DNA from: a bacterium
GTDB lineage: Bacteria; Bacillota; Clostridia; Oscillospirales; Acutalibacteraceae
Direction: 5' to 3'
Length of the DNA stretch: 39,878 nt
NCBI GenBank assembly: GCA_020625875.1
Contig: JAHLAX010000019.1
Location: 1-39,878 of the forward strand
The position numbers and the translations under genes were made by a program. Positions within the stretch are counted from its first letter, which is position 1; the number at the start of each line of letters is the position of its first letter. Shown in pieces: positions 31,538 to 39,816 of the stretch. The notes beneath the pieces are model-generated. The model ran no database searches and had not been told where the DNA came from. It saw nothing but the letters and a program-made list of their open reading frames with translations.

Positions 31538-33367
31538 TTAAGACGCTTGTTCAAACTGGCTGTTATATAACTCGGCGTAAAAGCCGTTCTTTCTCAGCAG
31601 CTCGTCGTGAGTACCCTGTTCGACGATGTCGCCGTCACGCATAACGAGTATCATATCGGCGTCCTTGATGGTCGAAAGCCTGTGAGCGATGATAAAACTG
31701 GTTCTGCCCTTCATAAGGTTGTTCATCGCGCGCTGGATTCGGCTCTCTGTGCGTGTATCTACACTTGAGGTAGCCTCGTCAAGAATAAGAATAGGATTAT
31801 CCGCGAGAATCGCGCGGGCAATTGTGAGCAACTGTTTTTGACCCTGGCTGACGTTGGACGCGTCCTCGTTGAGCACCATTTTATAGCCGTCGGGTAAGGT
31901 CCTGATAAACCTGTCGGCGTGCGCCGCCTTTGCCGCCGCGATAACCTCCTCGTCGGTAGCGTCAAGTCTGCCGTAGCGGATGTTCTCCATAATAGTTCCG
32001 TTAAACAGCCATGTGTCCTGCAAAACCATTCCGATAGCCTCTCTGAGCTCTCGGCGGTTAAAGTCTTTGATATTATGACCGTCAATTTTTATCGAGCCGT
32101 TGTTCAAGTCATAAAACCTCATAAGCAGCTTGACCATAGTGGTTTTGCCCGCGCCCGTAGGCCCGACAATCGCTATGCGCTGTCCCTGCTTAACCGAAGC
32201 GGAGAAGTCGTGAATAATAATCTTGTCTTCGTTATAACCGTATTTAACGTGCTCAAACTCAACGTTGCCCTTGACCGAGCTGATGTCAACAGGGTTTTCG
32301 ACAGTCTGGTCTTCCTCTTCTTCGTCAAGAAACTCGAACACTCTCTCAGCCGCTGCCGCCATAGACTGCACCTGGTTTATAACCTGCGACATCTGCTGAA
32401 TCGGCTGGGTAAAATTCTTTACATACTGCACGAACGCCTGAATATCACCGATAGATATAACGCCGTTTATCGCCAGTATTCCGCCCGCGAGCGCAACCGC
32501 CGCGTAGCCTAAGTTGCCGACAAACATTGTAATCGGCATCATCATACCCGAGAGAAACTGCGATTTCCATGCGCTTTTGTAGAGGATGTCGTTTGTTTTT
32601 TCAAACTCCTCGACTATCTCTTTTTCTTTATTGTTCGATTTTATAATAAGATGTCCGCTGTAGCTCTCCTCGACAATACCGTTAATCTCGCCGAGGTACT
32701 TCTGCTGATTTCTGAAATGCTTTTGCGAGACTTTTACAACCGCGCTGAGCAGCCCCGCCGTTATAGGCAGAATTACAAGCGCAATAAGCGTCATCAGCGG
32801 CGAAATCGAAAGCATCATAATCAGTATGCCAACTATGGTGCATATTGACGTTATAATCTGGGTAATGCTCTGGTTGAGCCCCATCCCGAGGGTATCGACG
32901 TCGTTTGTGATGCGCGAAAGCACCTCGCCGTAAGTGCGGCTCTCGAAATACTTGAGCGGCATACGGTTGATTTTTTCTGAAATCTCCTTGCGCATACGGT
33001 AGCAGATTTTTTGGGTGATGCCCGTCATAAGCCAGCCCTGCACAAACATAAACACCGCGCTGACAACATAGAGAGCCAACGCAATAAGCAGTATGTTCGC
33101 TATTGCGCCTATATCAATTACGCCAGTGCCCTGGATTTTTTTCATCAACCCTTGGGCGAGCTCGGTTGTCGCTTTGCCGAGAATCTTTGGACCTACAACC
33201 GCGAACACGGTGGACGCCGCCGCGCAAATCATAACCACAAGCACCGCGAATTTGTAACGACCGATGTATTTAATCAGGTTCTTAATTGATCCTTTAAAAT
33301 CCTTTGCCTTCTCGACTGGCGCCATTTTGCCGCCGCCGTGAGGACCTCGTCTGCGTGGTTCAGCCAT
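31538..33367 (-). CDS. ABC exporter half-transporter with canonical ATP site
   Basis: A 609-residue type IV ABC exporter half (six membrane helices plus nucleotide-binding domain). The start is ATG 33367, where AGGAGG lies 9 bases upstream; the frame overlaps the partner gene by 8 bases. ATP-site motifs are IVGPTGAGKTTMVKL (Walker A), NVSQGQKQL (signature, slightly altered) and ILILDEATSSVD (Walker B with catalytic Glu). The first 30 residues are basic and Gly-rich (PRRRGPHGGGK). With the upstream gene it should form a heterodimeric exporter for drugs, lipids or peptides; motif pairing with the partner gives one full and one degenerate ATP site. No substrate can be read from the sequence. Confidence 0.94.
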   Translation of the reverse strand: MAEPRRRGPHGGGKMAPVEKAKDFKGSIKNLIKYIGRYKFAVLVVMICAAASTVFAVVGPKILGKATTELAQGLMKKIQGTGVIDIGAIANILLIALALYVVSAVFMFVQGWLMTGITQKICYRMRKEISEKINRMPLKYFESRTYGEVLSRITNDVDTLGMGLNQSITQIITSICTIVGILIMMLSISPLMTLIALVILPITAGLLSAVVKVSQKHFRNQQKYLGEINGIVEESYSGHLIIKSNNKEKEIVEEFEKTNDILYKSAWKSQFLSGMMMPITMFVGNLGYAAVALAGGILAINGVISIGDIQAFVQYVKNFTQPIQQMSQVINQVQSMAAAAERVFEFLDEEEEDQTVENPVDISSVKGNVEFEHVKYGYNEDKIIIHDFSASVKQGQRIAIVGPTGAGKTTMVKLLMRFYDLNNGSIKIDGHNIKDFNRRELREAIGMVLQDTWLFNGTIMENIRYGRLDATDEEVIAAAKAAHADRFIRTLPDGYKMVLNEDASNVSQGQKQLLTIARAILADNPILILDEATSSVDTRTESRIQRAMNNLMKGRTSFIIAHRLSTIKDADMILVMRDGDIVEQGTHDELLRKNGFYAELYNSQFEQAS

Positions 33368-35636
33368 TATTCTCAGCCTCCTCTCCCAGTCCGAGCTCCT
33401 TTTCAGAAAGCTGGGATTTAGCGATTTCGAGGTATTCTTCACAAGAGGTGAGCAGCTCTTTGTGTGTTCCGTCGCCTACCACTCTGCCGTCGTCAAGCAC
33501 GATTATGCGCTCAGCGTCAATTATTGTAGAAATTCTCTGGGCTACAATAATAACCGTGCTGTCCTTTACGCTGTCTGACAGCGCCTTTCTCAGCTCCTTG
33601 TCGGTTTTCATATCGAGCGCCGAGAAGCTGTCGTCAAAAATATATATCTTTGGGTTCTTGGCGATAGCGCGGGCGATTGAAAGCCTCTGCTTTTGTCCGC
33701 CAGACACGTTTGTGCCGCCCTGTGAAATCTCGCTGTTATATTTTTCGGGCTTCGCCTCGATAAACTCTGTTGCCTGAGCAATGCCCGCCGCGTTTTCAAT
33801 CTCCTCATCGGTAGCGCTGTTGTTGCCGAAGCGCAGGTTGCTCGCGATTGTGCCGCTGAACAGTATGCCCTTCTGGGGCACATAACCAATTTCGTCACGC
33901 AGCGATTTCATCGTTATATCGCGAATATCCTTGCCGTCAATTGTAATTGAGCCCTCGGTAACATCATAAAGTCTTGGAATCAAGTTCACCAGCGTGCTTT
34001 TACCGCTGCCAGTGCTGCCGATAATCGCCGTGGTTTCGCCGGGCTTCGCCGTAAAGCTAATGTCGGTAAGCACGTTTTCTTCAGCGCCGGGGTACTTAAA
34101 GCCGACTTTATTAAACTCGACAATGCCGTTATGCGTATTGAGGTCATAGGCGTTTTGGGCATCGGTCAGGGATGATTCGGTTTTGACAACTTCGTCGATT
34201 CTGCCCGCGGCGACAACCGCTCTCGGGAGCAGAATTGACATCATCGTAAGCATCAGGAAGCTGATGATAATCTGCATCGAATATGTAATAAAGGCGGTCA
34301 TTTCGCCGACCTGCATATTGCCATCGTTGATGTGCCCCGAAGCCACCCAGACAATGAGCACCGACACAATGTTCATCAAAAACGTCATAAGCGGCATCAT
34401 AAAGGTCATAACGCGGTTGGTGAAAAGCGTTGTCTTTGTAAGCGCGACATTGGCGTCATCAAAGCGCTTTTCTTCTTCTTTTTCACGCGTAAAGGCGCGG
34501 ATTACGGGAATACCTGTGAGGATTTCGCGCGACACAAGGTTGATTTTGTCCACAAGCGTTTGCATACGCTTGAACTTGGGCATAGCGATAAACACGAGGG
34601 TAAGCATCGAAACCATTATCGCGGCTACCGCCACAGCGATTACCCACGCCATTTCGGCGCCCGTGCTCGCGACTTTTATTACGCCGCCAATACCGATAAT
34701 CGGCGCGTATAGCACCATTCTGAGCAATATAACAGACACGAACTGAATCTGCTGAATATCGTTTGTCGAACGGGTTATGAGTGAGGCGGTAGAGAACCTG
34801 TCAATCTCGGCGTTAGAAAAACTTATAACTTTCTTAAACACCTTTAAGCGCAGGTTTTTGCCAACACCGGCACCGACCTTCGCCGCGAAAAGTCCCGCGA
34901 AAACACCTGCCGCTGTGAGCACCAAAGCAATCACCAGCATCTTAAGCCCCGCCATCCAAAGATAACTCATCTGTTTGGCGTTAACATCCACACCCGCGAG
35001 CTTATCCATCTCAACCGCGTAGGCGATACCTGAGCTCATCATAATGTCTGTACCCATCGCGTCGAGTTCTTTTACAATCATTTCGCGCATATAGTTGAAC
35101 ATTTTGTCCGCGTTTGGGGAATTTTTCTTCATAGCGGCTACGAGCGGGCGCGCGTCTACACAGTCGACCTTGGTTACTTCGCCGTCCTCGTTTTCTTGTT
35201 CTATGGTTTTATGCTTAAGCGCTTTTATCGCCTCATCACCAATCGGTGTTTTTCCCATAAGCTCATTAAGACTGTCTACAGGCACTATAGACATCTGATA
35301 GTCCAGCATAATCGGGATAATCAGCTCATCATCAAGCTTGTTGAGCTCTTTGTTCTTTAACTGTTTGAGCGAATAGTATTTTCCGTCGGCAGTATAGGCG
35401 GATTCAAAGTCGCTCTGCTCCTCATCGGTCATAAAGAGCTTGGCGTACTCATACTCAACCATAGTGATTTTTTCGGGCAGAATATGCTCCACGCCGCTGT
35501 TCTGAATACCCGTGTCAATAATATTCGACGTGTATTGAGGCAGGGCGAGATCGCACCACGCCTGAATTATTAGCAGTAATATAATCAGAAGAACAGACTT
35601 CCAGTAGGGTAAAAAGTGTTTAAAAAGCTTTCCCAT
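33360..35636 (-). CDS. ABC exporter half-transporter with degenerate ATP site and large extracellular insert
   Basis: A 758-residue partner of the downstream ABC half. Membrane helix 1 is at about 14-36. Instead of a short loop, about 180 mostly hydrophilic residues (45-225) precede helix 2, so an extra extracytoplasmic domain is inserted. The nucleotide-binding domain has IIGSTGSGKSTLVNL, NVSGGQKQRLS and IYIFDDSFSALD. In the last motif Asp replaces the catalytic Glu, as in the degenerate site of known heterodimeric exporters (BmrC/LmrC/TM287 type). The usual length is 570-600. ATG 35636 has AAAGGAGAA 6 bases upstream. A structured repeat lies in its leader. Confidence 0.93.
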   Translation of the reverse strand: MGKLFKHFLPYWKSVLLIILLLIIQAWCDLALPQYTSNIIDTGIQNSGVEHILPEKITMVEYEYAKLFMTDEEQSDFESAYTADGKYYSLKQLKNKELNKLDDELIIPIMLDYQMSIVPVDSLNELMGKTPIGDEAIKALKHKTIEQENEDGEVTKVDCVDARPLVAAMKKNSPNADKMFNYMREMIVKELDAMGTDIMMSSGIAYAVEMDKLAGVDVNAKQMSYLWMAGLKMLVIALVLTAAGVFAGLFAAKVGAGVGKNLRLKVFKKVISFSNAEIDRFSTASLITRSTNDIQQIQFVSVILLRMVLYAPIIGIGGVIKVASTGAEMAWVIAVAVAAIMVSMLTLVFIAMPKFKRMQTLVDKINLVSREILTGIPVIRAFTREKEEEKRFDDANVALTKTTLFTNRVMTFMMPLMTFLMNIVSVLIVWVASGHINDGNMQVGEMTAFITYSMQIIISFLMLTMMSILLPRAVVAAGRIDEVVKTESSLTDAQNAYDLNTHNGIVEFNKVGFKYPGAEENVLTDISFTAKPGETTAIIGSTGSGKSTLVNLIPRLYDVTEGSITIDGKDIRDITMKSLRDEIGYVPQKGILFSGTIASNLRFGNNSATDEEIENAAGIAQATEFIEAKPEKYNSEISQGGTNVSGGQKQRLSIARAIAKNPKIYIFDDSFSALDMKTDKELRKALSDSVKDSTVIIVAQRISTIIDAERIIVLDDGRVVGDGTHKELLTSCEEYLEIAKSQLSEKELGLGEEAENNG

Positions 35637-35654
35637 ATCGTTCTCCTTTCAAAT

Positions 35655-35834
35655 TAATGCCTTCCCCTTTTGGGGGAAGGTGGGCTTTTTACCGATAACT
35701 CGGTAAAAAGATCGGATGAGGGCATTTTGTTCCACCGTTTCCTAATTGTTGTTATTTTCAAATTTTGCAAATTTAAAAATAACCCCTCATCAGTCAGCCT
35801 ACGGCTGACAGCTTCCCCCACAGGGGGAAGCCTT
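35655..35834. repeat. MITE-like palindromic element, about 180 bp
   Basis: A non-coding element built of nested inverted repeats. The ends are related hairpins: CCTTCCCC/GGGGAAGG (35660-35680) and GCTTCCCCC/GGGGGAAGC (35811-35831). Inside are CTTTTTACCGA/TCGGTAAAAAG (35685-35710), a 15-base arm pair with one mismatch (35751-35783) and GTCAGCC/GGCTGAC (35793-35809). GATGAGGG (35715-35722) can pair with CCCTCATC (35784-35791). It has no transposase and no obvious target duplication. It looks like a dispersed miniature element of Clostridia; copies elsewhere cannot be checked here. It lies between the ABC promoter and the ABC ribosome site. Confidence 0.75.
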
Positions 35835-35842
35835 GTCTTATA

Positions 35843-35871
35843 ATTTTACTGCTATATTTTAAACTGGTCAA
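35843..35871 (-). promoter_or_regulatory. Probable promoter of the ABC exporter pair
   Basis: On the minus strand TTGACC (35866-35871), 17-base spacer, TAAAAT (35843-35848). Transcription would start at about 35836, at the very edge of the palindromic element, giving a leader of about 200 bases. Confidence 0.6.
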
Positions 35872-35885
35872 GTGTTTTATGAAAT

Positions 35886-35914
35886 TAAGGCTGTCACGAT
35901 TTGTGACAGCCTTA
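35886..35914 (-). terminator. Hairpin ending the GntR-ABC operon
   Basis: TAAGGCTGTCAC and GTGACAGCCTTA form a perfect 12-base-pair stem with a 5-base loop, 6 bases after the permease stop. The following minus-strand tract AATTTCAT is only weakly T-rich, so leakage into the ABC pair is possible. Confidence 0.7.
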
Positions 35915-35919
35915 AACAT

Positions 35920-37788
35920 TTATACGCTTTTCTTCGTTTTATTATCCCCAACCGCTTTGGCGCTTTTTTTAATAAAATCCAAGGTGTTTTTATATGTGCT
36001 TCTGAGTGTGACAGTTTCAGTATCTATGACTGATAAGTCATCATCAGTAATGTCACCGTAAGATATGAATATTTCACAGATAGCGTCGCCTTTAATTGTG
36101 CCGTAAGTCAGCATATCCTTCTTCAACGCTTCGATAATTTTTGTTATATTCTCTTCTTTATCAAAGAGCTCGTCATTAAAATTATACTTAACGCCGTCTA
36201 TTTTTATATTGTATTCGTCAACATCTTCATCGTCGTTGTAATCCGCCTCAAAATTCTCGTCACTTTCGTCTTCAGAATAATAATCAATAACCACCTCTTC
36301 CGCGTTTTTCGGGTCAATTAAAAACAGCGAGTTAGTATGTACCAGATATGTATCGGTACTTGTAAACATAATATCCCCGCTCTTTATCAGCCCGTAATTG
36401 CGATTAACTGTGGTACCGTCTTTGAGCTTATAGGTAAAAATCAATGGCGCGTAATCATAATACGAAAAATCAAGCACATTGTTGCCACCGAAGGATAGCT
36501 CGGCAATGGTGGGACTTTTCTTTTTTAAACACTTTATCGCGTCTTTTTGTCCAGCTATACATTCTTCAATCTGCTTTTTGTCGGTTATAATAAAATCAAC
36601 GTTATTCTTATTGCCGATTTTTACCATATCATCGGTGACAAGGCTCACGCTTTCCACATCTTCTGCTTTTGGAACATAGCTTTCGTATCCGAACAAGCCC
36701 GTGTTGAGCACAAGCATCATTACTCCAAAGCACACTATAAGAATCGCATAGGGTATCATACCCTTGCCGAAGCCCTTAAAGCCCTTGGCGAAGATAATCT
36801 GAATCACAAAATACGCTGTGAACGAGCCGATGAGCATACCAGCTATAAAACCGATTTTGTCCGCGTGGAATGCGCTGAGAATCATTCCGAACAAGTACGC
36901 CATAACCATACCAGCGGCGGCGCTTACGAGCAGCTTTGTGATAATAAGCGGAGCCTTGAACGCGAAGTGCGACTGAGCGCACTCGGCTTTTCTGCGCGGC
37001 AACAGCACATAACACAATACAATAAACACCAGCGCGAAGCATCCCCAATAAATCGGGTTGATTGACGACATCGCCATATATGGCGACAGCGCGCAGGTAA
37101 AAAAATCGTTGAGGTCGGTTTTTACATAGCCTATTACGAAGCTCAGCGGCATAGCCTGAATCAAGAACGCCACAATCGGATACGCAAAATTGATAATGAT
37201 ATATGTGAGAACCTTATCTACGGTCTTGCCGCAGCAGATTGACAAGAATCCCATAAACACCGCGTTGACTACGATACCAGTAAATTTTTTAAGCATCATA
37301 TACCATACGCTGATTTTTTCAGGAGTGTCCGCGCTTTCAAGAACTGTGCTCAAGCTGAGATAATTTCTTATGTCGCCGTTCATAATCGCCAAAAACACCA
37401 TTATAATAAGCATCGGCACCGCCGACTGAACAATTATCGCAAGCAGCTTTGAGAAGAAAATTGTTCTTCGTGACGCAGGCAGCGCGCCGAACATATCAGT
37501 CTTGCGCTTGTCGTGCAGATAGCTGAACTCTTTTACCGAAAACACGAATGTAAACACAAAAGCCAGCATCTGGACGATAATAATCTCAAACATCGCCGCG
37601 CCTTCCCATACCTGGCTCCATTGTTTCGGCATCTGTCCACTTATTCCAAAGGCGAACACGCTGACCACAATACTAAAGAAGGTCAGAAGCGACAGGTAGA
37701 TTATCATTGTAGTTCTGCCTGTGTACAGACTCCAGAGGAAAAACGAGCGTCCCTGCTTTAATTTATCAGAGAATGTTGTTGATGTCAT
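35920..37788 (-). CDS. ABC-2-type permease with long extracytoplasmic C-terminus
   Basis: A 622-residue membrane protein. About nine hydrophobic segments fill residues 25-375, then a soluble C-terminal domain of about 240 residues follows. That domain carries an unusually acidic stretch (YYSEDESDENFEADYNDDED, about 530-550). The start is ATG 37788, because GGAGGG lies 9 bases upstream; an in-frame GTG at 37797 is possible. It overlaps the ATPase gene by 23 bases. It should be the membrane subunit of the YtrB-like ATPase, in an envelope-stress or antibiotic-response exporter of the Ytr/Bcr kind. The acidic domain may bind a cationic ligand or divalent metal, which is inference. Confidence 0.88.
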   Translation of the reverse strand: MTSTTFSDKLKQGRSFFLWSLYTGRTTMIIYLSLLTFFSIVVSVFAFGISGQMPKQWSQVWEGAAMFEIIIVQMLAFVFTFVFSVKEFSYLHDKRKTDMFGALPASRRTIFFSKLLAIIVQSAVPMLIIMVFLAIMNGDIRNYLSLSTVLESADTPEKISVWYMMLKKFTGIVVNAVFMGFLSICCGKTVDKVLTYIIINFAYPIVAFLIQAMPLSFVIGYVKTDLNDFFTCALSPYMAMSSINPIYWGCFALVFIVLCYVLLPRRKAECAQSHFAFKAPLIITKLLVSAAAGMVMAYLFGMILSAFHADKIGFIAGMLIGSFTAYFVIQIIFAKGFKGFGKGMIPYAILIVCFGVMMLVLNTGLFGYESYVPKAEDVESVSLVTDDMVKIGNKNNVDFIITDKKQIEECIAGQKDAIKCLKKKSPTIAELSFGGNNVLDFSYYDYAPLIFTYKLKDGTTVNRNYGLIKSGDIMFTSTDTYLVHTNSLFLIDPKNAEEVVIDYYSEDESDENFEADYNDDEDVDEYNIKIDGVKYNFNDELFDKEENITKIIEALKKDMLTYGTIKGDAICEIFISYGDITDDDLSVIDTETVTLRSTYKNTLDFIKKSAKAVGDNKTKKSV

Positions 37789-38662
37789 ATCCCGCACCCT
37801 CCATTTCGTTGATAAATACTTCTTCGAGCGTCAGCGGAAGCGTCTCCATAAACGCGGGCCTAAGCGCTTCGAGCTTCTGTGTAACCTGGTCCTTTTCGCC
37901 TCTTACTGTGATGCTGAAAAGGTTGCCGCGTCTGCTCATACTGATTATATGCAGTCCGTCAAATATGCTTTCGTCCACCTCGTTGGTAAACGCGAGCTGT
38001 ACCTTTTGGATGCCGAGCTTTGATTCATCGAGCTCGCGCTCCATAATAACGCTGCCCTTATGCAGAATACCAACGTGGTCGCAAATATCCTCGAGCTCTC
38101 TGAGGTTATGTGACGCGATAACCGCCGTCATATTATTGTCTGTAACATTGGTAATAATCAAATTCTTTACCAACCTGCGGACAACAGGGTCAAGCCCGTC
38201 AAAAATCTCGTCAAGCAAAAGGTACTTCGGACGTGTTGATAGCGCCAAGATAAGCGCCGCCTGTCTCTGCATACCCTTTGACATACTTATTACGGGTTTT
38301 TTCGGGTCAACGGGAAACGATTGGCACAAAAACTTATAATATTCCTCATCCCAATTGGGATAAATCCCGCGATAAAGCAGGGCGGTATTCTCAATCGTGC
38401 TGTTGTTATAAAAGAACGGAAAATCGGGAACAAAAAAGCTCTTTGCTTTTACGCTAGGGTTTTCATATGTCGGCTCGCCGTCTATATCAGCCGAGCCGCC
38501 GTCGGGCTCAAATACGCCGCTGATTATTCTGAGCAGCGTGCTTTTTCCGGAGCCGTTAGAGCCAATCAGCCCGAAAACCGTACCCGAACCAATATTAAAA
38601 CTTACTTCGTCCAGCGCCACAACGTCGCCGAATTTTTTGGTTACATTATTTATCAAAATCAA
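37766..38662 (-). CDS. ABC transporter ATPase (YtrB-like)
   Basis: A 298-residue ATPase. Walker A is GLIGSNGSGKSTLLRI, the signature is the variant ISMSKGMQRQAAL, Walker B is YLLLDEIFDGLDP and the switch His is in VIASHNLRELEDI. A C-terminal extension of about 90 residues (230-298) is typical of the CcmA/YtrB drug-exporter branch. The start is TTG 38662 with AGGTGG (within the GntR gene's last codons) about 10 bases upstream; residues MILINNVTKKFG begin the domain. It energises the permease encoded next and is probably repressed by the GntR protein upstream. Confidence 0.94.
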   Translation of the reverse strand: MILINNVTKKFGDVVALDEVSFNIGSGTVFGLIGSNGSGKSTLLRIISGVFEPDGGSADIDGEPTYENPSVKAKSFFVPDFPFFYNNSTIENTALLYRGIYPNWDEEYYKFLCQSFPVDPKKPVISMSKGMQRQAALILALSTRPKYLLLDEIFDGLDPVVRRLVKNLIITNVTDNNMTAVIASHNLRELEDICDHVGILHKGSVIMERELDESKLGIQKVQLAFTNEVDESIFDGLHIISMSRRGNLFSITVRGEKDQVTQKLEALRPAFMETLPLTLEEVFINEMEGAGYDINNIL

Positions 38663-38665
38663 TTC

Positions 38666-39022
38666 TCACACCCACCTTTCAACAATCTTTAAAATCTCAT
38701 CTTTACTCGCTCCTGCGGATATTGATTTTTTGAGTTCTGCTTCAAACTCGTTAAGTGCGAGCTGTTTTTCTGCGTTTTGCGGACTCAAATCGGGAGAAAC
38801 AAACGAGCCCTTGCCGACAGCCGAACAGATATAGCCGTCATTTTCGAGTAATTTATACGCTTTTGAAACCGTGTTCGGGTTCACCGAAAGCTCAGTCGCG
38901 ATAGAACGAACAGGCGGCAACCTGTCGCCCTGCTTCAGCACTCCAGCGGAAATCAGACGCACTACATTATTATATAGCTGCTCATATATCGGCACACGTG
39001 AGGATATATCCAGACTGAACAT
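38666..39022 (-). CDS. GntR-family regulator, YtrA subfamily
   Basis: A 118-residue DNA-binding protein with an N-terminal winged helix (residues about 8-75: PIYEQLYNNVVRLISAGVL, DRLPPVRSIATELSVNPNTV, GKGSFV) and only a short helical tail for dimer formation, which defines the YtrA branch. It leads an operon with an ABC ATPase and permease, the classic YtrA arrangement, so it should repress its own operon and respond to cell-wall stress or a peptide antibiotic. ATG 39022 has a strong AAGGAGGAG site. A 25-base near-palindrome in the leader is the likely operator. Confidence 0.95.
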   Translation of the reverse strand: MFSLDISSRVPIYEQLYNNVVRLISAGVLKQGDRLPPVRSIATELSVNPNTVSKAYKLLENDGYICSAVGKGSFVSPDLSPQNAEKQLALNEFEAELKKSISAGASKDEILKIVERWV

Positions 39023-39038
39023 ATTTCTCCTCCTTAAG

Positions 39039-39063
39039 ATTGTATTATAATAACTAGTACAAT
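39039..39063. promoter_or_regulatory. Candidate operator of the YtrA-type repressor
   Basis: ATTGTATTA (39039-39047) and TAGTACAAT (39055-39063) are inverted arms agreeing at 8 of 9 positions around 7 bases. It sits at the predicted transcription start just below the -10 box, where a bound repressor would block initiation. Confidence 0.6.
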
Positions 39064-39064
39064 T

Positions 39065-39093
39065 AATATAATGTATTCTATTAAAATTGTCAA
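39065..39093 (-). promoter_or_regulatory. Promoter of the GntR-ABC operon
   Basis: On the minus strand a perfect TTGACA (39088-39093), 17-base spacer, TATATT (39065-39070). The predicted start is near 39058, inside the operator-like palindrome. Confidence 0.82.
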
Positions 39094-39105
39094 TAGATAA
39101 AAGAA

Positions 39106-39127
39106 AAAAGGAGCCGAAGCTCCTTTT
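39106..39127. terminator. Bidirectional terminator between the small membrane gene and the GntR operon
   Basis: GGAGC and GCTCC with a CGAA loop, flanked by AAAA and TTTT so that the stem extends to 9 pairs; on the minus strand TTTTTTC follows. It lies just after the stop at 39139. Confidence 0.85.
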
Positions 39128-39138
39128 AAATAATACTA

Positions 39139-39636
39139 TTAATATCTAAGTGAAACACCGTATTCAGTGGATTTCTTTAAATAGTCCTTGAACTTTTCAG
39201 CTTTAAAGAAATTCTTTTTATGGTGCTTGCCTCTGTCGTCGATGATAACCTGCTTAACACCAATAGGGTCTACACTTCTCGCACCCGATAAAGCAGCGCT
39301 TACAAAATACTCTTTTCCCGCGTCAGTTGTAACAACAGCATATGCTCTGTAGTATGAGGAGCTTTCGCGATAAATCGTGAAGTCCTTAATATCAACAGAT
39401 TTACCCTCATAATAAATGTTGGCTAGTTTAATCTTTTCGTCCATTGTGTCCGCTCTTTTTTCAAGGGTTTCGTCTAAAAATAGTTCCTTGAGCCCTTTTT
39501 CCTCATCTAAAGCGGTAATAACCTTATCATAAAGAGGAGTAACCTTATTCACATCAGCGCTGAAAAATATACTCGCGCAAATAATAAAGATTAACATCAC
39601 AGCGCAACAAATGCCGATAATAATTCTGCCCTTCAT
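39139..39636 (-). CDS. Membrane-anchored small protein, unknown function
   Basis: A 165-residue protein with a short basic start and one N-terminal hydrophobic helix (about 4-27, containing two adjacent Cys but no clear lipobox cut site), then an exported domain of mixed helix and strand (for example VDIKDFTIYRESSSYYRAY, about 80-98). It has no motif I recognise. ATG 39636 has GGGATGG 4-5 bases upstream and a perfect promoter of its own. It sits alone between an rRNA operon end and the GntR operon. A surface sensor or anchored accessory protein is possible but not shown. Confidence 0.82.
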   Translation of the reverse strand: MKGRIIIGICCAVMLIFIICASIFFSADVNKVTPLYDKVITALDEEKGLKELFLDETLEKRADTMDEKIKLANIYYEGKSVDIKDFTIYRESSSYYRAYAVVTTDAGKEYFVSAALSGARSVDPIGVKQVIIDDRGKHHKKNFFKAEKFKDYLKKSTEYGVSLRY

Positions 39637-39676
39637 TTTTCCATCCCTTTCTTCGGATGATTTAAGTGATATAAAT

Positions 39677-39704
39677 ATTATATATCATTCATAATTTTTG
39701 TCAA
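39677..39704 (-). promoter_or_regulatory. Strong promoter of the small membrane protein gene
   Basis: On the minus strand TTGACA (39699-39704), 16-base spacer, TATAAT (39677-39682), both perfect consensus. It begins 10 bases after the stem of the rRNA terminator. Confidence 0.85.
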
Positions 39705-39709
39705 TATGT

Positions 39710-39733
39710 AAAAAGCACAGCTTTCGCTGTGCT
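39710..39733 (-). terminator. Terminator of the rRNA operon
   Basis: On the minus strand AGCACAGC, GAAA loop, GCTGTGCT, then TTTTT. It lies about 85 bases downstream of the 23S 3' end, with no 5S gene between. Confidence 0.88.
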
Positions 39734-39816
39734 AAACGATGTTTAATAACACCCTAAAAACTGAATAAAGAATTGGATAGTGGAGAAATAACTTTGAACC
39801 AAACAACTAAATAATT

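Noticed and set aside
31919..32512. 197-codon plus-strand frame inside the ABC half-transporter
   Set aside because: It is antisense to conserved ABC motifs and has no domain or ribosome site.
33367..33442. 25 extra N-terminal residues on the shorter ABC half
   Set aside because: They lie within the partner gene and have no ribosome site, while AGGAGG precedes ATG 33367.
35655..35834. CRISPR array or T-box leader
   Set aside because: The repeats are inverted, not direct with spacers, and no T-box sequence or anticodon-like loop with tRNA-gene context is present.
39740..39815. 5S rRNA or tRNA gene between 23S and the terminator
   Set aside because: The interval is too short for 5S and shows no tRNA arms or CCA end.
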